Of a DNA stretch of 64,000 nucleotides, positions 1-11,461 are shown piece by piece. This DNA comes from Oscarella lobularis (lineage: Eukaryota > Porifera > Homoscleromorpha > Homosclerophorida > Oscarellidae). How positions within the stretch are numbered: the stretch's first letter is position 1; every line of letters begins with the position of its first letter. The stretch spans positions 4,825,733 through 4,889,732 of the forward strand of contig NC_089175.1 in assembly GCF_947507565.1 (NCBI RefSeq), in the 5' to 3' direction. The notes below the pieces were generated by a model that searched no databases, was not told where the DNA came from, and worked only from the letters and a program-made list of their open reading frames with translations. The translations under genes were made by a program, and so were the position numbers.

Positions 1-32
1 AAACTTGAGAAGAACTGCTAAACTGCTATTGG

Positions 33-846
33 TCATCCCTCGAGGCAGCAACGTTTCAAGTTGGCAGGCTGCTCTTGCAGATTCACCGTCGATGTACTCC
101 GAGGCCTGCAAGGTCGCCTAGCAATCCTTGAAACAAGATTGCTGACAACCTAAGGTAAAAAACAAATAATGTTTTCGTTAGTTAATGTTCACCACCAAAC
201 AAACACCCTAATTCTTACCTTTGAGACTTCCCCGTAATGCTGGGTAGTAATTTCAAAATACGGAATGTTTCCGTACTGAGCACTTAGTTCCTCCGCATCT
301 TCACATGAAACTTGCCGCCCATCTTTGATGTCCTTTTTGTTCCCAACAAGAACCAATTCTATTTCTGAAGGATCAACAACCTAAAACATGCTGATAAAAC
401 CGTGATTTCAATTTGAAATATTTTTGCCTTATAGATCTGTGTCATATGCTTGGTGATATCTCCAAACGTCTCTTCTCTGCTGAGGTCAAACATTAAAATA
501 GCTCCTACAGCGTTTTGATAGTATGAAGAGTTGACGGAATTAAATCGCTCTTGACCAGCAGTGTCCCTGAACGAACAGGAAGTGAAAGTCACTCTAATTA
601 TCAACGAGAGACACTCACCACATCGAAACGGTTACCACTTGTCCAACATCTACTTCGACGTTCCCGATAGAGATCCCTGCAAGAGGAGAAAAACTACAAC
701 TCGGATTAGTTCTCTCTCAGTCAGTCAATACCCAGAGACGAGCTCAAGTGGAATCCTGGAAAGGTTTTGGTCTCAAACATAGTGAAGAAACTGGTCTTCC
801 CCACAGCAGAAGAGCCAACAAGGACGACCTTGAGAGGATCGGCCAT
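33..846 (-). CDS. Rab-like small GTPase (copy 1, five exons)
   Basis: Small GTPase, probably a membrane-trafficking switch. Read on the minus strand, five exons (846-732, 676-619, 566-428, 380-219, 149-33) join in frame. Visible motifs are the P-loop GSSAVGKT, the switch II motif WDTAGQE formed across the exon 2/3 junction, VGNKKD for guanine specificity, and a C-terminal tail ending KRCCLEG, a plausible double-cysteine prenylation site. Intron 3 appears to use a GC donor (AAG|GC at 427-426). The start at MADPLK is preferred because it places the P-loop at normal Rab distance; an upstream in-frame ATG at 915 would add 23 residues. Paralogue of the gene at 1980-2631. The Rab subfamily cannot be assigned by eye. 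Confidence 0.85.
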
Positions 847-1018
847 CTTTCGGAAACTGAAACTGAAACTCGCGATATCAATAACCAGCGAGACTTCACT
901 GACACTGTGCAACATGGTAGACCTATTTTTGAATTACAAAAGCGTCAGTAAATACACGTAGGCCAAGTGTCCTTAATTAACCTTGTGTTTATTGCTATCT
1001 GCACAACAACACGTGCTT

Positions 1019-1942
1019 CTATTCTATTAAAGTTCCTCTAGATTTTTCCGTGAGGTAATCGATCCAAAGTTCTGGATCGACTTCTGGCAAATTTCCGCCC
1101 ATGCTTTCAGGGAGATGTTCCGGATCAATGACCTTGTGAAACGCCGTGTAGTCGTAACCGTGAAAATGAAGACGCTCCTTCATCTTCTTCTTGAGAAAGG
1201 GCTTCATTAAAGTGAGAATAATAGTAACGTACCAAGGCTGATGCAGAATATGAATCCCTAGGGGGTAAGATCAAAAAGTCAATGTACTAATAATCTATAA
1301 ATAATACTATATGCCTTTGAATCTCGCAGGAAAGCAATCCTGAACGAATTCAATCATTTTCTTAACGTCATTTTTCCCCATCGATAGGACGTCTCTGAAC
1401 CCGTTGACTTGAGTTTCTTGACTTTCGATGAGAACGTCGAGACAGAAAGCCAAAGCCCTCAACGAATAGTCGTTAGAAAATTCAGCAACGTGCATTTTCG
1501 AAATGTCCATATAAATAATCTGAGCACCTAAACCCAAATCATTGTTCTGTAAAAATTTCTTCTGTGTGCCCTGCTTACCCTCTGTCGTTCGATTTCCTAT
1601 CGTAAACGTTCCCGAGCGCAAAAAGGGCGCGACTTTTTCGAGCGTCATTTCCTTGAATATTTCCGGATGATTTTTACGATATTCGAAATAGCTTTTGTAC
1701 TGCGTAAAGGCCCGATCGACGTCGAATTTTCGCGCGCGCAAGAAGCGAACGAGAAAGGCGTCGTCGCGTCGCGAATCGACGAAAACGCTTTCGTCGCCTT
1801 CGAACTCGTCTATTCTTCGTCGCAGCTCGTCGATTTTCGTTTGTCTGGTTTCATCCGACTCGTTCAGCTCTCGCGCAGCTTTCTCTTTAGTAGAATCAGA
1901 AAGATGATCGAGATTTTGGAGGCTGGGAAACGGGTAACTCAT
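1019..1942 (-). CDS. CRAL-TRIO (Sec14-like) lipid-binding protein, copy 1
   Basis: Clavesin/alpha-tocopherol-transfer-protein-like protein that would bind a hydrophobic ligand and move it between membranes. The CRAL-TRIO N-terminal helical domain (FLRARKFDVDRAF) is followed by the Sec14 lobe (GAQIIYMD; DCFPARFKG) and a last exon (PWYVTIILTLMKPFLKKK, then LHFHGYD and DPEHLPESMGG). Two introns are short; the first begins GTAAGC and restores REGAQ-type continuity. Compared with copy 2 it lacks ten residues between QVNGF and FRDV, which in this family form a core beta strand with a conserved Asp, so ligand-pocket function is doubtful. Reads from the ATG at 1942. Copy 2 lies at 2867-3818. Confidence 0.85.
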
Positions 1943-1979
1943 CGTTGATAGACCCGGTTAATTAACGTACGTTAGTTAT

Positions 1980-2631
1980 TCACCAAAACCCAATTCTTAC
2001 ATTTTCGACGTCATCTTCCTTCTGGGTAGTAATTTCAAAATAAGGAATGTCTCCGTAACAACGACTTAGTTTCTCCGCCTCTTCACGTGAAACTTGTCGC
2101 CCATCTTTGATGTCATTTTTGTTTCCCAACAAGAACCAATACAATTTCTGAAGGATCAACAACCTAAAGCATACTGATGATACGAAAATTCGTGATTTCA
2201 ATTTGCAAAATATTTTTGCCTTGTAGATCTGTTTTATATGTCTGTCGATATCTTTAAGCGTCTCTTTTCTGCTGAGGTCGAACATTAAAATAGCTCCTGC
2301 AGCCCTTCTGTAGTATGAAGGGTTAACAGAATTAAATCGCTCCTGACCAGCAGTATCCCTGAATGAGCAGAAAGTGAAGTAACTCAATTATTAACGAGAG
2401 ACTTACCATATCGAAACGGTCATCATTCGGCCAACATCGACTTCAACTTTCGCGCTAGAGACCTCTGCAAGACGAGAAAAACTAACTTGGGGTATTCTTT
2501 CTCTCAGTCAGTGAGTTCATACCTAGAGTTGCGCCCAAGTGGAATCCTGGAAAGGTTTTGGTCTCAAACATAGTAAAGAAACAGGTCTTGCCCACAGCAG
2601 AAGAGCAAGCGAGAACGAGCTTGACGGGCAT
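1980..2631 (-). CDS. Rab-like GTPase copy 2, lacking last exon
   Basis: Tandem copy of the gene at 33-846. Exons for the P-loop, switch II (DTAGQERF), the NKND guanine motif and the EITTQ region are all recognisable. The first P-loop glycine is changed (ACSSAVGKT against VGSSAVGKT). The donor after the fourth exon is still present (GAAAAT|GTAAGA) but the C-terminal exon with the double cysteine is absent: only 38 bp separate this gene from the next CRAL-TRIO start. Read-through gives VRIGFW and a stop, so the product would lack a prenylation site. A soluble, altered GTPase or a pseudogene in progress are both possible. Confidence 0.75.
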
Positions 2632-2866
2632 CTTTATAACGAAACAGAAATTTGAATTTGTATAAACCGCAACTAAATATAGACGCATTGACTGTAAATG
2701 GTAAATTTCAGGTCTGGATCATTACTATGGCATCCTGATAGACCCATTTATGCCTAACGTGGCGTCACAATACAAATTACGAAGACGCCCAACATGCACA
2801 TGGGCCAAGCATCATTAACCTGTCTTGTGTTTATTGCTGCATGTATCTGCACAACGACACGCGCAT

Positions 2867-3818
2867 CTATTCTATTAGAGTCCCTCTAGATTTTTCCGTG
2901 AGGTAATTGATCCAAAGTTCTGGATCGACTTCTGGCAAATTTCCACCCATGCTTTCAGGGAGATGTTCCGGATCAATGACCTTGTGAAACGCCGTGTAGT
3001 CGTAACCGTGAAAATGAAGACGTTCCTTCATCTTCTTCTTGAGAAAGGGCTTCGCTATAGTGAGAATAATGGTAATATACCAAGGCTGATGCAGAATATG
3101 AATCCCTAAGGAGTAAGATCAAAAAGTCAATGTACTAATAAAATAATAATGTGCCTTTGAATCTTGCAGGAAAGCAATCCTGAATGAATCCAATCATTTT
3201 CTTAACGTCATTTTGCCCCATCGATATGACATCTCTGAAGCTCAGATGAGCATCGTCTTCAACAAGAATAAATCCGTTGACTTGAGTTTCTTGGCTTTCG
3301 ATGAGAACGTCAAGACAGAAAGCCAACGCCCTCAACGAATCGTCGTTAGAAAATTTAGCAAAGTCCATTTTCGAACTGTCCATATAAATAATTTGTGCAC
3401 CTAAATTTCGAGTACATTCGGTGTGTAAAATTTTCTTCTGTGTGCTTTGCTTACCCTCTCTCGTCCGACTTCCTATCGTAAACGTTCCCGAACGCAAAAA
3501 GGGCGCGACTTTTTCGAGCGTCAATTCCTTGAAAATTTCCGGATGATTTTTACGATATTCGAAAAAGCTTTTGTACTGGGTGAAGGCCCGATCGACGTCG
3601 AATTTTCTCGCGCGCAAGAAGCGAACGAGAAAGGCGTCGTCGCGTCGCGAATCGACGAAAACGCTTTCGTCGCCTTCGAACTCGTCTATTCTTCGTCGCA
3701 GCTCGTCGATTTTCGTTTGTCTGGTTTCATCCGACTCGTTCAGCTCTCGCGCAGCTTTCTCTTTAGTGGAATCAGACAGATGATCGAGATTTTGGAGGCT
3801 GGGAAACGGGCAACTCAT
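2867..3818 (-). CDS. CRAL-TRIO (Sec14-like) lipid-binding protein, copy 2
   Basis: The more complete of two CRAL-TRIO paralogues. It has the N-terminal helical domain, the Sec14 lobe including the strand NGFILVEDDAHLS that copy 1 lost, the DCFPARFKG segment, and a last exon ending EKSRGTLIE. Introns are a 54-bp GT-AG intron splitting the Gly codon before AQIIYMD and a second one before the last exon. Starts at the ATG at 3818, only 51 bp from the divergent ZNHIT2 start codon. The expected role is intracellular transport of a hydrophobic ligand (tocopherol, retinoid or phosphoinositide in characterised relatives); the ligand cannot be read from sequence. Confidence 0.88.
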
Positions 3819-3869
3819 CGTTGATGGGTCCGGTTAACGTACGTTACAACCAAACAAAAACGAGCGAGA
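3819..3869. promoter_or_regulatory. 51-bp divergent promoter region between CRAL-TRIO copy 2 and ZNHIT2
   Basis: The two start codons face away from each other with 51 bp between them. The interval contains the perfect 12-bp palindrome TAACGTACGTTA, and the same palindrome lies upstream of CRAL-TRIO copy 1 (about 1961-1974), so it was retained through the duplication. A core bidirectional promoter is inferred from geometry and motif conservation; no TATA box is apparent. Confidence 0.45.
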
Positions 3870-5434
3870 ATGGCGAGCTCGGACGCTCAACAGTGCAAAA
3901 TGTGAATCAAATAGCATTCTAGTGCTTTTATCTATCTCTCGTTTGACGCAGGTGTAAGAAGCAGTTCGGAAAATACACTTGCCCGCGGTGTCATGCCCCC
4001 TACTGCTCTCTCACTTGCTACAAAGACGAGGCAGAGAGCGCCACGCTCTTTCATTCCGCCCCAACTAGACGTTGCTCTGTGCTAGGCTCACGCCGACTGT
4101 TCGGAGACGTTCTACAAGGAATGGTTCGTGCAGGCGCTGAAGGAGAAACGAGGAAGGCAAGACAATAGAACTGTGCTCGCTTCGCGAGAGATTTTCGTAT
4201 ACTTTGGCTTTCGTATATACAGTTCACACGAAAAACGACAGATGTTCGATATGCTGAAGCGACTCGACGAAGACGAGACCGAGTCGTTCGAAGAGGAAAG
4301 TCTCGAAGAGAGACTCGCTTCACTAGACATAGGTACCATTTCGTATAAATCAATAAAATATATGTCAATTATTTAAATTATTTACAGATTCTGCTGAGCC
4401 TGAGGATATATGGAAGTGCTTGAACGAAAGCGAGAGGCGAGACTTTCAGCACATGATTAGTAGTGGGGACGTGAGAAGATTCATTAGTCTGTACAAGCCT
4501 TGGTGGCAAGAAGAGAAGGCAAAATCTTGTATGTCATATCCTTTTGGGAATAACGAGTATGACGTTTTAGGTTAGCGAAGATCTTCGCGTAAGAGTGCCT
4601 AAGCTAATAGACAAGATGCGTCCGCTCAAGCTTCTATTGGGGGTTTGAAAAATGTACAGTATGTATTTGCTTTTTAATTTGATTTTTTTCTTGTAGGAAC
4701 GAGAGCCTGCCTATCAAATCAAATTCAATCTGATTAATATTCTCTACGCCTATTGTTACATAGTGAAGCTATACAATGGAGATCACAAGGAAATTTCATT
4801 GGAAGCAGCCAATGTAAAGAAACAAATAACATAGCAAACGTGGAATGTTTAGATGGCTCTTTACTAGGCTGTTTTTGATTTATCACCAGTACTTAGAATC
4901 GGTTCAAATTTTAATGACGTTTCTACCGCGGCTCACGTTTCCGTAGAAAAAACGAATAGCGTAAGATTTAATTAATTGATTGTATTTTACTTATTGCTAT
5001 GCTAGGTTACATACTTGCGTACGTCGCGTGGCAACGCAATTGCCACGCTCTGCGATGTTTCGTTGATAGTCGAATCAGCCCACGTGTGCGCAGCGTTGTC
5101 CGATTTACACGACTTGCTTCGATTGGCTGAAAAGGAAACTAAACGAGAAAAAGGAGATAAGGAGATGAGAAAATCTCTCAAACTGGCTACGAAGAAAATC
5201 GAGTTTTACATCTCCTACTGCAACGAATACTGTGGAGACGTTAGATTCGTAGGCGCAGCTCTACAGGCAATACAGGGTACGTTACAATTGGCAGTCAAAA
5301 AAACCCTCAAATTTGGACTTATTATAGAATCAATGACCTTAGAAACAACCGAGCACGAGGAAGATGAAAAGCAAGTTAGAGAAGCACTTAGTCAACAGAA
5401 AAAACAAAAACGTCTGATAGAGGAAATTGATTAA
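3870..5434 (+). CDS. ZNHIT2: Zinc finger HIT domain-containing protein 2
   Basis: HIT-type zinc-finger protein; ZNHIT2 in animals works with R2TP/RUVBL AAA-ATPases in assembly of U5 snRNP and related complexes. The finger is built across three small exons: QCKMCKKQFGKYTCPRC, then HAPYCSLTCYKDE, then HADCSETFYKEW. The last join needs a GC-AG intron (4031-4085). A second GC donor at 4157 (66 bp, in frame) removes a stretch unlike the family. Later exons carry the family region around FISLYKPWW and PAYQIKFNLINILYAYCY, and a long last exon ending in a basic/acidic tail (QQKKQKRLIEEID). Start is the ATG at 3870. Assignment is based on the finger plus the PWW and C-terminal blocks. Confidence 0.85.
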
Positions 5435-5473
5435 AAGCGGTTATAGTAGAATGTAACAAATATACGCAAGACT

Positions 5474-6629
5474 TTATAAGGATTTCAATAAATCCACAAC
5501 TGCTTCCGGATTGGGAGCGGAAGCAGTCAAAACATCAGGAACGTCGCGAATTAGGACTTCGGTAGTGCTTGGACCAATCGAAACAAACTAAATAAACACA
5601 ATGTACTAATAACATGTGGGGAGACACAATGACAGATACCCACTTTGGTGGCAGCTCTCCAATTGAATTCGCTTTCTTTTAGAATTGGCAAAGCGAAGTT
5701 GACCGATGATGGACTATAAAATATCACTACGTCAGGAGTGGCGTCGTTCTTGTAGAAGGCTTCGACGTTCTCCTTCAGTTGGCTATGAGGCTTCGTTTCG
5801 TAGCTGACTATCTCGATAAGGGGAACGTCTAGGAAAAGAAAGAGAGACGATCGTACATGGGGGCATCTAACATAATCAATGAATAGAGATTACTTGCTGC
5901 TTTGAGACTATCCGGTAAGCTATCTCTCCTAATATCGGCACATGGAAATATTAGAGGCCGTGGCCTTGGCAGTGAAGAAAACCCTAGTGCATAAAACAAG
6001 TTCGATCATGAACGTCCTATTAAACCAATAGTGAAAATATTAATACATGATATGATCTGGGTAGCCAAAGCTTTGGCATTCCCTGAATCAGAGCCAGACG
6101 TATCGAAGCCAAGATTCCTCGCTAAAATTCCTCTGATCAACTGACAGAATCCCATATCCCTTACGCCCATTGTACCAGCTTTTTCCGTAGCCGGTCCCAC
6201 GACGAAACATTTGAGATTTTTCGTTACGAGACTCCAATCTGAAACAACGCAAAATCCCTTACGCCTACACGCCTTTACTTTTTCTCGTAATGAACCTCTT
6301 ACGGCTTCGCTAGCGGCTTCGACGGCCCGTTGACTCGTGAATATGATTCCTGAGAAGAAACGATTGCGAGAACGTGTTCGTTTCGTCGCTTCGGCACGTA
6401 CCCGAGTACTCTTCTGAAGCGCTGAGCAAGGAACGGATCATTTCTCCATTGCAGAATCGAAATTCTTGCGGAAGAATTGCGTGCACGTCGAACCCGGCCG
6501 ATTTTAGAGCCTAAACGGCGACCTACCGACGATTATTAGGCTCGAACGACGTAATTCTAACTCGGACGTGGTTATCGTCGTCAAACGACGACGTTTGCTT
6601 GAAGAGAAGGACTTTTTTGGCCAGGTTTT
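5474..6629 (-). CDS. UROS: Uroporphyrinogen-III synthase
   Basis: Enzyme of haem biosynthesis that cyclises hydroxymethylbilane to uroporphyrinogen III, normally cytosolic. Minus-strand exons give, in order, KKVLLFKQ (the strand that opens the family), ALKSAGFDVHAIL, GIIFTSQRAVEAASEAVR (canonical FTS motif), CFVVGPATEKAG, the FFSPSSVNFAL-type segment near 5690, and the end PEAVVDLLKSL with stop at 5474-5476. A 56-bp intron joins FDDDNH to ALKSAG in phase. The first recognisable coding exon has no ATG: the open frame upstream begins with a non-ATG codon, so a short upstream coding exon or a missed start is likely and the 5' end is unresolved. Confidence 0.8.
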
Positions 6630-6770
6630 CTGCTCGGTAGCGCGCGTTCAGAATAACACGCCTTCGGGCAAGCGCACGAAAACGCGGGAACTTTGAAAGG
6701 ACCAAGAAGAACTATTCAACACGGACGAACACCATGGAAACGAAGAACCAACAACAGAAAACCGCGTCTC

Positions 6771-7154
6771 TCACTGCACGATAACGACGGAAAGAACCAA
6801 ACCAACGACGACAACGAAAAACGACACAACGACGCTCGAAGCCGAATCGAAATCAGCGTTGCACCTGTCCGTACTGCAGCACGTCTTTTTCGTGCACACT
6901 CTCAGTATGCTGATGCCGACGCACAGGTCCTGCTCCTCGCACGATGCCTCGCACGTGCGAGTGTAGACGCCCGACACGGAGGTCGTACTGCAAGACGCGC
7001 CGACGTCCGTGCACTCTTCCGTCGGAGTCGAATTCGTCGGGATGCTCGTCTCGCACGCGTCGCCGCGCGTCAAGCTGCTGCAATCGTAGCACGTCAGGGC
7101 GTACGCGTACGCGAAGACACAGCTGAAAACGACAAGGCATGGGACGAACTTCAT
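6771..7154 (-). CDS. Ly6/uPAR-type three-finger GPI-anchored surface protein
   Basis: Single-exon 127-residue secreted or membrane-anchored protein. Residues 1-19 form a signal peptide (MKFVPCLVVFSCVFAYAYA). The mature part starts LTCYDC and ends CCSTDRCN, the first and last cysteine signatures of Ly6/uPAR three-finger domains. After the domain comes a small-residue region (DSASS) and a hydrophobic C-terminal tail (VVSFFVVVVGLVLSVVIV), the layout of a GPI attachment signal. Starts at the ATG at 7154. The partner is unknown; Ly6 proteins elsewhere act as receptor modulators or adhesion molecules. Confidence 0.85.
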   Translation of the reverse strand: MKFVPCLVVFSCVFAYAYALTCYDCSSLTRGDACETSIPTNSTPTEECTDVGASCSTTSVSGVYTRTCEASCEEQDLCVGISILRVCTKKTCCSTDRCNADFDSASSVVVSFFVVVVGLVLSVVIVQ

Positions 7155-7521
7155 CGCGGTGTAACGACTCGGAGAAGGGCAAACAACGACTGACTCTGTT
7201 TAACAGATGGAAAGTAGTCCAAAACAGCCAATCAGACACACGGACGACAGGACACCTAACGGAGAGAATTCACGTCTCTAGCTAACTGACGTCTACACCT
7301 GTGACTTACAGTAGCTAAAATGTATGTCAGAGAACGTTCAAGAACTCTTGCCTTTTTTTTCTAATGCATCCCCTTGCAATCATACAAACTTTCTCTCTAA
7401 ATACGTCTAGCATAAATAATGAAATGTAAAAGCTATATAGAGGTTCTCTTGTTCTCAATAAATAAATAGTGAATCTGCGCTTTATATGCATACGAGAGAA
7501 TATGCGGATACATAAACCTTT

Positions 7522-10500
7522 TTACTCGTGATCGCCTTCTTCGACGTCTTCTCCAATCCCTCCGCCGCCCGAATCCTCGTCCTCCTCCTCCTCCGTCGCC
7601 GGCGACGCGTCTTCCCGAATCGCCTCGCCTTCGTGGACGCCACTCGATTGGCCAATCAGTTGGCAAGGCGACGCTAGTATTCCGGCACCACAATCGCAAT
7701 AGAATCTATAGAAATAGACGTCGCGACCTTTATCATCATATATATATCGTTTTCCCCATCACCTGTCACGACGAACAAATTCGAATTCGTGACCTTCGTG
7801 ACAGTGACGTATGCAGCTGTAGCAAACCGCATTGCTTTCACCTGTCTGACACGTCTTACATCTAAAATCCACACACAAGTGCTCATATAAACAGATGTGC
7901 TATATCTCGTATAGGCAAATATTTACCTGTAGAAATCGTGTATCGAGAAAGAACGATCTCCGGTGACACCAAAGAGGCACATTCCGGCGGCGAGCGTCTT
8001 ATTCAAAACGTTGTGATTTCCAAACACTCGGTTGTCTGATTCAATAGAAATCATTTTTGTTCCCAATCGACTTAGCATCCACGATTACTTACGTTTTAGG
8101 TAGGGTTCTACGCCGGACGCCAAGGAAATTCCTTCGTATTGATTGTCGAACACGGAATTGCCTTCAATAAGGCCACCTTGCATAAAATAATTATATGAAT
8201 AACTCATCGGCTTGTGAGAGCATACTGGCTTCGTTTGTCACTTCAATTCCGGACGTGCCGCATGAATAAACTCGATTCCCCTTCACAGTGGGCTTACTCC
8301 CGGAATTAATAAGTACGCCTATAATATTAGCATTATAAAAATTATACCACACCCACCCAATTGCTCTACCTACCAGTAGTAGCATTGCAAAAAATATCAT
8401 TGTCTTCAATGACTCCGAGTCCGCTTTCAAAAACGCAAATACCGCATTCGTAACCATGGTGAATCTTATTGCGTCTCAACGTCGGATTGCTTTCCTTCTT
8501 TATCCAAACGCCAGCGAGCGCATTCTCAAACACCTCGTTATCTTCGATGACGCCCAAACCTAAATAATAAGATTAGAAATCATTTTTCTCCCCCCTCCCA
8601 TTATTTCTACCTTCGTTATAGATGAGTATTCCCCCGTTGCTTCCTCCCCAAATCTTGTTATTTCGCAGAAGCGGATTGCTCTGGCTTCGTATCTGAACGC
8701 CCGAATAGCGATGATTGTAGATCTCGTTGTCCTCCAACACGCCGCCGCCCTTGTCGTAGAAGTAGACGCCCACCTGACGTCCGCTGTGGATCCGGTTACG
8801 TCTCAAAACAGGAGAACTTCCTAGAGAAAAAAAAAGGAAGTTTCGTATCAAATATTAGTCAAAACATGGGCGTCGTCACTGTCTCACCTGTAGTGACCCA
8901 AACTCCGGCGAGTGTGTTCGAATGGATTTCGTTTTCCTCGATTATTCCCAGACCGCCGTCGTGCTAAAACCGGCTCGGCTCGTTTTCTTCTTTAGAGAGT
9001 ACGGGTTCGATGAGCTCACCACATATATTCCTCCGTGGCAACCGTTGTGAATTCTATTTCGTCTCACCAGGGGATCGCTGCCGGAACGGATCTGCACTCC
9101 AGCCAGAGTATTTCCTAAAAAGACGATAAAGTATTATATGTACACGGGCGTCGATTCAACTTACCGTATATATCGTTGCTCTCCAGGAGACCGCGTCCAT
9201 TTGAGAAAATGTAGACGCCTAAGATAAAACAGGTGCGTTTAGGTAAATAGATTGATTACGACTCTTTACCTCCTTGCTTTCCGTTGAATATCTTATTTCC
9301 CTTCAAGGTTGGATTGCTGTCTGAAGTGATCCACACTCCGGCGTACTGGTTGCCATAGATATGGTTGTCCAAAAACTGGCCACGACCCTACGTGAAATTT
9401 GTCAGCATTTTTATTTCCTATGTATTTTCTTACGCCATCGTGAATGTAAACGCCTCCCGTTCTTCCGTTGCAAATATTGTTCTTCAAGACAATAGGATTG
9501 GCGGCGTTTTTCACCTCGATTCCAGCTATTCGATTTTCCGACACCGTGTTTCCCTCAAGCAGGCCCTACAGTAGAACGTCTCACAAAGGTGACTTGTAGG
9601 TCGACTTGGTGTCCTACCTGTCCTCTGTCAAAAATAAAGAATCCGACGTCGCGACCGCGGTGAAGAGAGTTGTTGCGAAATATCGGCATGGCGAGATTCT
9701 TGATCCACACTCCGGCTAATTTATTATTAGAAATGTCGTTGTTACAGTAGAGTCCCTAAAGGAGAGAAAAGGAGCTAGCATTTATTGAACAGATGACCGT
9801 ATATTTTTTCTTACGTGCGCTTCGCTGTCAACGAAGATGCCCACGCTCTCCGAATCGGCAATTTCGCATCGTCTCACCGTCGGATTGGCGTTCGGCCCGT
9901 GAACGTAGATGCAAGCACCGCCTATGCATAAAGAAATACGTTACATTTGTCCGGTTTTTTTTTCCGTTTCTCTTGGCGTTACCGTAGCACTCGCTCGTTA
10001 TAAAGCAATCTTGAATAATAGGATTGCATCCGGCTGGAACATCGATACAATAATAGGGCGTCGACTCCACTGAATTCAGTGGTAAACCTCCCTAGGAGAG
10101 AACAGTTGCTTCCCCATTATCAATGTGAATTATTACGAGGCGATCAATACTTTAATAGTCAAACGCGACAAAACGGAGTTCTTTGCACTGCTTCGAAATT
10201 CGAATATTCTTCCACTGGAAGAAGACAAGGTGACGGATCCTATACGCATGTTACATAATAGCATATTCAAATATAGCCATGAAGTCGTTTCCTCTAACCG
10301 GATCCGACGATGGCAACGGGCCTGTCGACGACAACGTGTTCATAATACACGCCCGTGTGCACGATAACGAGTGCGGGTTTCGCCGCGACGTCGCCATCCG
10401 AAGTCGGTCCCATGGGACAAGCAGCAACAGCGTCACTAACGTGACAAAAATACTAAACAAACAGTTCCAAAAAAATGTCATTTAGGAGATCGATCGACTT

Positions 10501-11461
10501 TAATTAATAAGCACTTTTCTAGGACAATCGAAGGCGGGGCTTTCTTTCAGAATAGCAACCATTTCAGGATACACGTGAACGCTAGTATGCTAAAAGAGAG
10601 CACAATCAATACTTCCACATAAACATCGTTCGGCTCATATTACCATTTTCTTGAACTCTGCCTTATAGTCGATTCTGACGTCAAAAACGGAGAATGCCGA
10701 TGACTGCTCGGCGACAGCGACGGAAGAAGCGACGACGCCACCGGAGGCTTCGCCTTCGTCCGGCGGCGGGGTCCCACTTTGATCCTGATGCTGATAATGA
10801 TGATGATGATGATGATGGGACCATGTCACGTCGTTCCCGGAAGGCGAATCGTGATCGAAACCCTCGGTGAGACCAAACACGGACATGAAAAGTTTCTTCC
10901 TAGAAAACGAGATGTCTGGTTATAATATATATGATGGGGATCGACTCGGATATAATATACCATATGCTTTCGTCCGCACTAATCTTATAGAATTGCCTCG
11001 AGACCTGCGCCAATCGGCACAGATCTTGCTCGTTGCAATAGCTGCATACGAGCAACAGAAGCTCCTCGGGCAAATCGGAAATAGTGAGAGACGAGCAGCC
11101 GCCGTCTTCGCAAGAAGCCGCCGACAGCTTCTTATCCGGAGACGGCCTCTTCGCAGGCGGATCGGAACAGGGAGACTCTCCACACGCCTAAATAATAAAT
11201 AAATAACGCAAATCAGAATCGAAAAAATCTAGCGCGCTCTACGCGAACAATGCCACTACTGTACGCTAAACGAATTAATTAAAAAGTGCATGCTTAGACC
11301 CGCGCGTATCGCATCGCATGCACGTGGCACCGCCCAGTTCCGCCCCCGCGGCGGACGGAGGCGTCCGCCGTCGTCTGTCGTCTCACCGTCGAATAACGCG
11401 TTCGCCTTTGTCGCGTCGAGCGACGAAGAACGGACGACGATTCTTTTTCGTTCGTCGCCAT
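7522..11461 (-). CDS. FBXO11: F-box only protein 11, SCF substrate receptor with beta-helix and UBR box
   Basis: Predicted SCF ubiquitin-ligase substrate receptor. Many short exons on the minus strand give, in order: a basic Ser/Arg-rich N-terminus from the ATG at 11461; an F-box ([19 protein letters not shown], then [12 protein letters not shown] and SADESIWKKLF); a low-complexity linker with seven His; the entry to the carbohydrate-binding/parallel beta-helix region ([34 protein letters not shown]); about a dozen 23-residue beta-helix repeats of the form [19 protein letters not shown]; and a UBR-type zinc box ([10 protein letters not shown]-type Cys cluster, [15 protein letters not shown] spliced to FYCDCGAG). 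The C-terminus is acidic and Gly-rich and ends EEGDHE. Domain order matches vertebrate FBXO11. Beta-helix repeats correspond roughly one per exon. Confidence 0.92.

Noticed and set aside
6693-7193. Plus-strand 166-residue frame over 6.7-7.2 kb
   Set aside because: Overlaps the Ly6 gene on the other strand, which has a signal peptide, the cysteine pattern and a GPI tail; the plus frame is Arg-rich noise.
10251-10485. Membrane-protein-like minus frame and a plus frame at 10.3 kb
   Set aside because: Both are shadows of the FBXO11 exon encoding [19 protein letters not shown]; the apparent hydrophobic start lies in an intron.
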